Under the pieces are notes generated by a model that ran no database searches, was not told where the DNA came from, and saw only the letters and a list, made by a program, of their open reading frames with translations. The position numbers were made by a program, and so were the translations under genes. Shown one piece after another: positions 56,293 to 64,000 of a DNA stretch of 64,000 nt. Positions within the stretch are counted from its first letter, which is position 1. Every line of letters starts with the position of its first letter. The DNA is from Cristatella mucedo (Eukaryota; Bryozoa; Phylactolaemata; Cristatellidae): contig WPIO01000058.1 of NCBI GenBank assembly GCA_009760855.2, positions 2,470,001 to 2,534,000 on the forward strand, written 5' to 3'.

Positions 56293-56828
56293 ATGAACAA
56301 AAAGTTTCATAACGAAGACTATGTATCAAAGACTAATGGTTTCATTCTTTCAGATCTTGATGCAAATGGAAATAGAATTATAAATTTAGCTGATCCAGTT
56401 AATGACTTTGATGCTGTTACAAAAGCTTATGCGGATGCAAACTTTGTTGTTAATTCAGGAATAGCAATGAAACTTGCTGGTAAGCGTATTACAAATCTTG
56501 GTGCAGGTATTAATCCTACTGATGGTATAAATGTTAGTCAAGTAAATAATTATGTTAAAAAACTGGTGATACAATGCTAGGAGATTTAAACGTGAATAAC
56601 TTTGCTGTAACATCTACTTATTGGAATTCTGGAAATGGAAATCCAATAGTTCTAAATGATGACTATTGTGTTACTTATGGTGGTATGAAAAGAGATGTAT
56701 TACTAAAAAATTATCCTTCAACAATAAATATAAATAAGGGTGGAAATTCAATTACGAATGTTGCAGAGCCTGTTAATCCTTCTGAAGTTGCAACAAAAAA
56801 TTATGTGCATAAAACACTTAAAAAATAA
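56293..56828 (+). pseudogene. Fibre-like protein (plus strand)
   Basis: Start after aattatatagATG. Modules: SDLDANGNRIINLADPVNDF, GKRITNLGAGINPTDGINVS, GNSITNVAEPVNPSEVATKN: the same N-x-I-x-N-L...P-V...DA pattern as the minus-strand fibres. One-base shift in the aaaaa run at ~56565; ends TAA 56826-56828. Short, so perhaps a shaft or adaptor rather than a complete fibre. Confidence 0.7.
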
Positions 56829-56848
56829 TAGAAGTAATATCAATCTCA

Positions 56849-57151
56849 ATGGACCCTAAAGCATTTAATTCAATACTAAATCTATCAACACTTCATTCAT
56901 GGACAAATAAAATGGCTCCACCAATAACAATATTGAATGTTATGGTTGTAGGATCATCTAATGGTGTATTTCTTAGATCTAATAGTGATACAACAGTTGT
57001 ATCTGGTGATATAAGAGCTATAAACACTTCTCCAAGCGGTGTTAACTTAAAGTATCATGCTTATTTCAGTAGATTACCATCTGAATATTACTTCGTTGAT
57101 AGTCTTGGGAAATTACAGGTAAACCTCTTAGTTAGTTATGTACCCTCCTGA
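56849..57151 (+). CDS. Unknown viral protein, 100 aa
   Basis: Open from ATG 56849 to TGA 57149-57151: MDPKAFNSILNLSTLHSWTN, then beta-rich ITILNVMVVGSSNGVFLRSN. It directly follows the fibre gene and could be its head or a separate small structural protein. No family recognised. The TGA end may not be the true end. Confidence 0.45.
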   Translation: MDPKAFNSILNLSTLHSWTNKMAPPITILNVMVVGSSNGVFLRSNSDTTVVSGDIRAINTSPSGVNLKYHAYFSRLPSEYYFVDSLGKLQVNLLVSYVPS

Positions 57152-57164
57152 AAAGTATAAGTGA

Positions 57165-57590
57165 ACTATTAAAACTATTAACTCTTTTAACTTTGTTGCT
57201 TTATGTTTACCTTTAACAAGTGGGAATAGTTTTGAAATAGCTCATATTGATTCATGTTCTAAGCATCTGTGTATACCTAAAGTTGGATAACATCCACTTT
57301 TAAAATGTTTCTTTACTAAATAATATAGTTTAGTTGGTTTTTCTTTTTTATAATAACTAGAATTTATGTTACAGTATGAACAAATGATTATTTCACTATT
57401 TTGTGACAGACTAGAATCAAATTCTGTGTCACTCATATCTGAATCACATTTATCACAACGTATTTCATACTTTTGCTTTGGTTGTTTTTTCTATTTGGTG
57501 GTTTACAATAAGAATGGCCTGTTTCGAGGTATTCAATTTCATTAAATGTGTTTAAGCACGTATCGCAAAATATTTTGATTCTCAATAGAA
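57165..57590 (-). pseudogene. Zinc-finger-like viral protein
   Basis: On the minus strand: FCDTCLNTFNEIEYLETGHS then YC (C2HC-like finger, ~57555-57500), then in another frame RCDKCDSDMSDTEF, IICSYCNINSSYY and GIHRCLEHES. Four Cys pairs suggest two zinc-binding units. A frameshift at ~57480 and a stop at ~57240. The start abuts the integrase start on the opposite strand. Function unknown. Confidence 0.55.
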
Positions 57591-59988
57591 TGTCGTTTTT
57601 AACTCTAAAAGAAAGAAAAAAAGAAGGTCAGTTCAATCCTGATTCAGACATAAGTCAAGTATTCAAACCAAGACCTACCAAGACCATATTCCACAAGGTT
57701 TCTTTAATGAAGTTGAACCTAATGAAAACCATCAAGCAGACATTTTATATATGCCTAATGATTTTGGATATAAATACGCTTTGAGTGTTATTGATGTTGC
57801 TAGTAGATGTAAAGATTCAAGACCGCTTAAAACCAGTCTTCTAAAGAAGTAACACAAGTAATATTAGATATTTATAGTAAAGGTCCTTTGAAATGGCCTA
57901 AAAAGATAACAGTAGATCCAAGATCTGAGTTCAAAGGAGAGTTTGCTAAAGAAATGAAAAGACATGAAATACGTGTTATAGAAGGTACTACAAAAAACCT
58001 CACACCTTGCCAGTAAGTTCCAGTCTGGCTTTAGAGCTAATCACTCCACAGAGTCAGCATTGCTTCGGGTATACAACGACCTACTTAGGAATGCACACAT
58101 GGGTAGAGTATCTCTGCTTGTTTTACTCGATCTTTCGGCAGCTTTTGGTACTATCGATCACAAAGTTCTTCTTGAGCACCTCTCATCTCGCCTGGGCATC
58201 ACTGGCACTGCTCTGCAATGGTTCAGGTCCCATCTGAGTGGGACACTCCAGAGTATTGGCATGAATGGACGAAGATCATTCGAGGTACCTTTGAAATGTG
58301 GGGTACCTCAGGGCTCCGTGCTAGGTCCGGTTCTTTTCATCGTTTATACTCTCCCTCTTGCTGATGTGATTGCCATGCACAATCTAGGCTTTCACTTCTA
58401 TGCGGATGACACTCAGTTGTACCTTTGCTTTGATCCCTCCCAGCCTTCGAGCACCTCAAATTCTCTCAACTCACTTGCTGCATGCACTGATGACATCCGC
58501 ACATGGATGGCAGCAAATCTTCTAAAATTGAACGATGATAAAACTAACTTACTAGTTATGGGCAAACCCAGTGTGATTCAGAGATTGAAAAGGCTGACTC
58601 TCAAAACTGGCTCTTCCAGCATATCTCCTGTTGAATCAGCTCGAAATCTAGGTGTCATATTCCAAAGCGACCTCTCGTTAGACGACCATATCAGCTCCAC
58701 AGTCGAATCTGCATATTTTCAGCTTCATAACATTGCTAAAACTCGGGCTTGTTTAGATAAAGATACGACATCTAAGTTGGTTCATGCATTCGTGACATCT
58801 CGTCTCGACTTCTGAAACTCACTGCTTACTGGCCTACCGGCATGTGCGATCAGGAGATTGCAGCTGGTGCAAAACTCTGCAGCTAGGCATGTCTGTCGTG
58901 AGCGTCGCAGCTGCCACATTACACCACTTCTCGCCGACCTGCACTGGCTACCAGTCAAGCAACGGATTGACTTCAAGGTTTTGTCGCTCACTTTTAGGTC
59001 CCTTCATTCTATGGCTCCAGCCTATCTGTCAGATATATTCCCCCATCAGGCCAAGCATCGTACCACCCGCTTTTCGGAATCCAACAGTCTACAAATACCT
59101 CGTACAAACCTCAAATCCTTTGGAGACCGTGCATTTAGTTCGTATGCTCCGAAAGCCTGGAACTCCCTCCCGACCTGCGTCAGAACATCCCCTGACCTGA
59201 CCACATTTAAAAGGAACTTAAAAACACAAATATTTAGGACAGCATTTAGTGGGTCCCTGTGATTCGTCCTTGATGTGCTTATGGGTGCTGACACTGTGCA
59301 TGCTCCCACTAACCACATTTGCATGCTGACCCTGTGCATGTCACCCCTAACCATATTATTCATTTTGTTTATTTTTTAAGCATGATTTATTTTGCTATTC
59401 AATTGCATTTCACTTTACAGCAAATGTAAAGCACCTAGAAAGAGATTAAGTTCTCAGAGGCCGCTTTATCAAGTGCATCATTATTATTATTATTTTTATT
59501 ATTACAAAAAATGAGTGTTGCATTAGTTGAAAGAATGAATAGAGCAGTTGCTGAGAGAGTATTTATTGCACAGTATGAAAAGGAACTAGAAAGTATTAAT
59601 AAAGGAGATTATACTAGAAACAAAGAGTGGATTGATAATTTACCAAAGATTATTGAGTATCTAAATAATAGTATTACAAGAGTGATTGGTGAAAAACCTG
59701 TTAAAGCAATAAAAAAAAGAAATAGTAAAACTAAAGAAATCAAAATACAATAGAAAAGTAGGAGAAGTAGAAGCGTTATTAGAATTAGGTACAAATGTTA
59801 GTTATTTATTAGAAGCAGGTGAGGGTGAAGATGAAAAAAGAAGAAGAGCTACAGATCCAATATGGAGTTTAACTAAACATACTATTGTTAGAATAAGGGT
59901 ATTGCGAGAACAACCAGCTAGATACTTCATAAATGATGTTAAGAGAAGTTTTGTTAGAGAGGAGTTGCAAGTAATTAACCAACATTAA
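57589..59988 (+). pseudogene. INT: Retroviral-type (rve, DDE) integrase, split by LINE
   Basis: First part 57589-58002: frame shifts, then QADILYMPNDFG (first catalytic Asp, ~57737), VIDVASRCKDSRPLK, and TVDPRSEFKGEF (second Asp, ~57912). A LINE then interrupts at ~58003. Text resumes at ~59510 with SVALVERMNRAVAERVF, supplying the position of the catalytic Glu, and a C-terminal region TDPIWSLTKHTIVRIRVLRE...FINDVKRSF to TAA 59986-59988. One more shift at ~59752. Inserts the element in host DNA; cannot in this copy. Confidence 0.88.
58003..59506 (+). mobile_element. LINE family 1 insertion in the integrase gene
   Basis: 1.5-kb 5'-truncated copy flanked by a ~8-9-bp duplication (tacaaaaaac at 57989-57998 and tacaaaaaat at 59502-59511). 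RT open frame 58060-58815 with LLDLSAAFGTIDH (motif A; Gly in place of the usual Asp-type residue after F), VPQGSVLGPVLF, FYADDTQLYLCF, LLKLNDDKTNLLVMG. A TGA after SRLDF, then continued ORF2 text ([35 protein letters not shown]) to 59262. 3' repeats, then (att)n. It belongs to the CR1/L2 part of the Jockey supergroup, judged from RT text and 3' structure. Confidence 0.93.
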
Positions 59989-60378
59989 TTTCAGTTTGTG
60001 AACGTCCCAATACAAATCCTTCAAGTTCTTCTTTTGTAATTTCATCATCAGATAAAGCATTTGTAATCTTTGAGATAATTTCAGAATTAGAATTTAAAGC
60101 ATTTCTTTTGCGTTTATCTATTTCTGATAGTACACCATCAACTGATACAAACATTACAGATAGACCTGAAAAGAAAGTGACTGCATGACTAATAACTGGG
60201 ATTATTTGAATATAAGTACTGGAAACAGTTACTTCTAATGTTATTATTATATTTGTAAATTTTATTATGTATCTAGCTTTTGTTAATATTACTAGACATG
60301 ATCTAATTTTGTTTTTTAAATTGAATAGTTTCTTTATATTTATTTTTAAAGGGCAAAATATTTTCTTAAATCTGGCAT
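59978..60378 (-). pseudogene. Unknown membrane-like viral protein
   Basis: Start ATG 60376-60378, preceded on the minus strand by aattatatagaaaa. Short N-terminus then a shift at ~60350, a hydrophobic stretch, VSSTYIQIIPVISHAVTFFS, then a polar tail (DALSDDEI-like, KEELEGFVLGRSQTEINVG) ending at 59978. Overlaps the integrase end by ~10 bp. One or two membrane segments predicted by eye. Confidence 0.5.
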
Positions 60379-60391
60379 TTTTCTATATAAT

Positions 60392-60759
60392 TTAGAAACA
60401 ATTTAAAATGTCAACTAACTTATTCTTTTTAAAGATTTCTTCATATAAATGTTCAGGGAAACCTTTTTTTTAACGCGGATCTCTGAAAGTTTGGACTGAG
60501 CAATTATTAACAATATTATAAGATTGATCTTCGTTAAAGAACTCTGGTTTTTCATGGATTATGTAATTTCCTATTCTTTGTTCCTTACCTTCACGAATTA
60601 AATCAATTATAAAATCAACATAATCCTAATTCCTTTATACCCATCAACAAAAGGAACACAGTGACCATAAAACTTATAAAATATTTCCCTCATTCTAATA
60701 ATGTAAGAAATCATACTCTCTTGATAAAGCCTATGGAAAAACTCACATGTTGTACTCAT
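60392..60759 (-). pseudogene. Unknown viral protein next to right TIR
   Basis: Start ATG 60757-60759 (tttatacaATG on the minus strand), reading MSTTCEFFHRLYQESMISYI...GHCVPFVDGYKGI. Frameshift at ~60630, then REGKEQRIGNYIIHEKPEFF and YNIVNNCSVQTFRD, TAA at ~60471, and an end at TAA 60392-60394. 26 bp inside the right terminal repeat. Unrecognised. Confidence 0.5.
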
Positions 60760-60785
60760 TGTATAAATAGTAAATTAATTCATTT

Positions 60786-60954
60786 AATTGAATATTAGAA
60801 CTATCAGTTTATTCAACAAAGTAACACAAACGATTGAATTTGGTGATGAGTGGTTTTCCCATTTACGATATCGGGGAATTTTTTTACAACCGAAGGTGGA
60901 ACCGAGGTTGGAGAAAAATTTCGCGATGTTGTAAAAGGGAAAAAACAATAATCA
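60786..60954 (-). repeat. Right terminal inverted repeat
   Basis: Reverse complement of the left repeat; shared blocks include ttcaacaaagtaacacaaac and aaccgaaggtggaaccgagg. Ends ...aaaaaacaataatca at 60954. Confidence 0.93.
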
Positions 60955-60959
60955 GGCCC
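60955..60959. repeat. Candidate target-site duplication, right (GGCCC)
   Basis: Partner of 36234-36238. Confidence 0.45.
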
Positions 60960-62063
60960 CCTCAATACATGGATGGAACGGAGGGATTGGTCTGTCCACT
61001 GTCATGGCGATAATGTGCCGGTCCGAAATCGAAATATTGAAGATGCTAGCGGTCTTCACCTGTCTGACCTTCCCGAACTCCGGCACGCCCTGGACGCGCC
61101 TCTGGCTGTCGAGACAGTGCGTCCAGGTTGAGGCGGTCCACTATGACCGCAGTGTGTCTGCCGCTAAGGTATCTGGCGTCAGCGTGGTCGCAGGCCGCCA
61201 ACGTGTGGGCAAGGACCAACGCCTGTTTGACCGTCAGGCACCGTAGCGTAAAGCTAACAGGAGGAGCAGCCGACGGCCAAGAGATCTTTGCTTTATTTTT
61301 TGTAAGGATACAGTAGGATACTAGGCCTACTAGGAATGCCTTCTCCTCAATCCCAGCTGGCAAAGGCACCTCCAGCTGGTTGGGGCAGAGTCGAATTTCC
61401 GAGCAGCCAGCAGGGACAGCCGCACCCCGGGCATGTTTCCTGTGCTCACCGCTCCGCAGCAGGCTTCGTAATTGCAGGGGGGGGGGTCTATTAGTCACCT
61501 TCTACCTCAAAAAACCTCTTACTTCCGCACTGGGGCAGATGAAAACAACAAGCTCGACTGCAAGCCTAGCGCCTTGAGACCAATGCGATCTGTGCCGGTG
61601 ACGGTCTGCGACGTGCAATGGCTACGTGCTAAATTTCTCCATAGCAGCGGAATATTGCACCAGTCGCTTTCGCGGTCGCCTACGCTTGCAATCTCTTCGT
61701 GGGGCAGCGCGAGAATTGCCAGCTGCAACCGATAATTTAGCCGTTTCTCAAACAGGTCCGTACGGACCACGTAGTTTTCGCCTCGTGTTCACAACAAAAG
61801 GCTGGCTAAAGATAGCTCTGCCGACTCGATTTACGCTAAGCTCGCTCGGTCGCGGTGAGGCCTGGTGACTGCCAGCTCACAGCGGCCCACTGGAGCTAAT
61901 CGGTAATGAGCGCCCAGCCTCGCCCCCGGAAGCAAGATTTCGCATCCGGTATCTGAAGGGCGCCCGGTAACGTGCGTGTCCTCTGACCAGCTCCGTGCAT
62001 TCGCACTTATTCGCCTCTCGTTTTCCCATCACTCAGTAAGTCGTAAGATCAGTTATCGGGAGC
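60960..62063. other. Host flank, nothing recognised
   Basis: GC-richer host DNA upstream of EAF. A 150-codon minus-strand frame (61046-61498) has no family motif and low-complexity text. Possibly part of the EAF promoter region on its right. Confidence 0.4.
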
Positions 62064-62166
62064 ATGTCGATAGCAGAGAAATTGGGTATTGATGAAAAGG
62101 AATACGAGCTGAAGATTGGCAAGAGCTTTGAACGTGGGTCCCAGGCAACCTATCACTCGATCCGCT
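62064..62166 (+). CDS. EAF: ELL-associated factor (EAF), first exon (partial gene)
   Basis: ATG 62064, 34 codons plus one base, donor cgct|gtaagt (phase 1). MSIAEKLGIDEKEYELKIGK then SFERGSQATYHSIR matches the start of EAF1/EAF2, in which a short N-terminus is followed by L-x-L/I-G-x-S-F-E ... F/Y-H-x-I/V-R-Y-D-F-K-P. The split codon would give the expected Tyr. EAF proteins bind ELL and stimulate RNA polymerase II elongation in the super/little elongation complexes. Later exons are not seen before 64000, so the gene continues beyond the window. Confidence 0.8.
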
Positions 62167-64000
62167 GTAAGTTATTGGTGGCTTGGCGTTATTTTTCGTG
62201 TCAGTGCGTGCACCGCGCCGCTTTATCTCGAAACCATTGAGCTTGTGCCCTTAAGTCTACGTGCTTACATTGCCGTATTTTCGTTGATTTGGGTTTACCG
62301 ACTTTCCCCTCTGCCCATTAGCAATCCGTCGGCTGACACCAAACATATGCGACTAATTTTGTTGCGTGAACATTGTGTCAACATGTCTTGCTTGATTTCT
62401 TAGTGGGTTTGACGCTCATTGGTTGCAAATTTGACACAACTTTTAAAACTTGTTCGCCGCCGGGCTGCCACGCGCGATATATGAAAGGATTCGTTGTGAC
62501 CGGTACTAAATAGTTCTGAATATTGGTTCAAGACGCTGGACGCACTGATTCGTCGAGTAGTTATTGTCATGGATATGTGTAGCGCCATACAAAGTTCAAA
62601 AGAGTGCCTTGCGCGAGCTACTCCGAAAATCCTGGTATAGCCGTGTCACTATGTAGAGTCGTCAGCACACCAGGCTTCACACAAGACTGTCAAAAAGCTT
62701 AGATCCGCTGGCTGAAACGAGCTCTGGCGAGCGCACTGGCCCATTTGTTGATCTCCTCTTTGGCCTGGCCTGGCCGCTATAGTCCGCAGGCAGCTTTATA
62801 CAGTGCAGTCGTACCCTGCTGACAGGCTGCATTCGGTGAAGAAGTAAACGCGTCTTCAAAGCTCGGTTTTCCCCTAGCTGATGGCACAGACGTTTTGAGG
62901 GTTTCCATTTGGTCCAGAGTCCATATCGTGCCTGGCATTCAGGCATGATATCAATTCGTTGTTGGTTCAGTACCAGAGAGTAAGTGCAAATACAGCCCGG
63001 TTGACAAACTGGATGGATGACATCGATGTACGGTCGATCTGTTAATCCTATCACTTCGGATGTATTGCAAACTTGCTTGCATCCATTAGTGGTTCGATAT
63101 TTAAAGTAAACCACCCGATTAGGATGTGTACTTGTAGGCTCCGGAATTGCACAAAGTGTTCAAATGGCAGCTGTGACCAAGTGAGATGAAGTTACTCACA
63201 GCTGAACCGCTAGTGCTTGTTTACTTTTGACTCAAAAGTCAGTCTAAAGTCACTTTCTGGTTTCCTGACTGCGGAAATATCGTGTGTCGAGTGGAACTAG
63301 TGTAATGTTAGTAACAATAGGCCAGCCACAATTGAACTTTTTGAATCTCTGAGTATGTCTGGGTGTGCTTACAAAAGACCAGGCTAAGCTGCTACATTGT
63401 ATACTGGGCCTGGGAGCTCTAATAGGCCTTTGTGACTGGCTTCAAGGTCCAAATTACCAGGATTTTCAACCGAATGCAGATGTACCCGTGCACCACCACT
63501 AGGAAATAATAAGGAAGCCATAGAAAGCATGCCTCTGCATACCCATTGCATGAGCCGTCTAGTGTAGAGGAGAAAGAGCTAGTCTTAATCAATGTGTAAG
63601 GTGATCGTACTTCTTGACTCAGGTCCTGAGAATTCTAGTCCTGCATTATAGACAACTCTCCTGCTTAACACCCACTGAGCCTCTGTGGAGTTACAGACCG
63701 AGTTGCATTACATTTGTACCTCACTCCAAGTGAGTGAGAGCCGTTGAGGCTCTTAAGGTTCGGTATAAAAGAGGTTGTTTGATCATCTAACCTTTACTTT
63801 TCTTAAATGCCAGGCCAGATATGCTGCAGTTGAGTTAGGAAGCCCCAGGTAAATTTAACAAAGAAGTCACAAGAATAGTAAAGACTGTTGTGTGTGATGG
63901 CTTATGCAATACTCGTGCCACCATGTTCTCTGTTCAAGGTTGTATTGCTTTCAGAACGTTGCAAAATATTGAGGCCACTGAGACAATTTGTGGCCAAATA
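62167..64000. other. EAF intron 1 / window end
   Basis: No exon with EAF motifs is visible. The minus-strand frame 62677-63114 has no recognisable motif. Treated as intron. Confidence 0.45.

Larger units (their letters stand above)
36239..60954 (+). mobile_element. Element 2: Polinton/adintovirus-like element, 24.7 kb
   Basis: Bounded by inverted terminal repeats (36239-36405 and 60786-60954) and carrying the full hallmark set: PolB, rve-type integrase, adenain-like protease, A32-like ATPase, major capsid, minor capsid candidates, plus PLA2, fibre-like proteins and a YqaJ-type nuclease. AT-rich against a GC-richer host. Two LINE family 1 copies (40237-41566 and 58003-59506) inserted later; without them it would be ~21.9 kb. 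Most large genes contain stops or frameshifts, so this copy is defective. Confidence 0.93.

Noticed and set aside
61046-61498. 150-codon minus-strand frame as a host gene
   Set aside because: No recognisable domain, no splice or homology evidence, GC-rich composition favours chance frames.
63440-63500. Possible EAF exon 2 (text resembling DFQPNADV after an ag)
   Set aside because: The acceptor has no pyrimidine tract, the phase does not give the expected Tyr-Asp, and a stop follows within a few codons.

Overview
The window is nuclear DNA of an invertebrate animal. Evidence: two spliced metazoan-type genes (INO80C-like, complete, 8941-20784 in five exons; ELL-associated factor, first exon only, 62064-62166), many degraded CR1/L2-type LINEs, tRNA-derived SINEs, and long (CT)n/(GA)n microsatellites. 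The species cannot be named from what is visible.

Layout. 1-8940: intergenic DNA with LINE and SINE debris and a ~175-bp diverged tandem repeat just before the INO80C start. 8941-20784: INO80C homologue, with LINEs and SINEs in its introns. 20785-28990: repeat-rich DNA, with a LINE fragment, nested minisatellites and microsatellites, an LTR-like TATA/poly(A) segment and a CpG-rich stretch. 28990-34169: a 5.2-kb fragment of a Polinton/adintovirus-like element (element 1). 34170-36238: GC-rich DNA with a retroelement gag-like zinc-knuckle remnant. 36239-60954: a 24.7-kb Polinton/adintovirus-like element (element 2) bounded by ~167-bp terminal inverted repeats. 60955-64000: host DNA with the start of the EAF gene.

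Element 2 is the centre of interest. It carries protein-primed type PolB, retroviral-type integrase, adenain-like protease, A32/FtsK-like packaging ATPase, major capsid protein, probable minor capsid proteins, a lambda-exonuclease/YqaJ nuclease, a parvovirus-like phospholipase A2 protein, an HNH/AP2 endonuclease-like gene, a hydrophobic protein with a possible protease site, several phage-fibre-like proteins on both strands, and many small unknowns. Almost every start codon is preceded by the same TATATAG-A(n)-TG signal. Nearly all long genes are broken by stops or single-base frameshifts, and two LINE copies have inserted into it (acidic-protein gene and integrase gene). It is therefore a defective endogenous element. 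Element 1 is colinear with element 2 positions ~47.29-52.13 kb but strongly diverged, so it comes from a related element rather than a recent duplication.

As a system, the ATPase, protease, capsid, PLA2, fibre and exonuclease genes describe a virion-forming, integrating, self-replicating DNA virus lineage, now decaying between two host transcription/chromatin genes.
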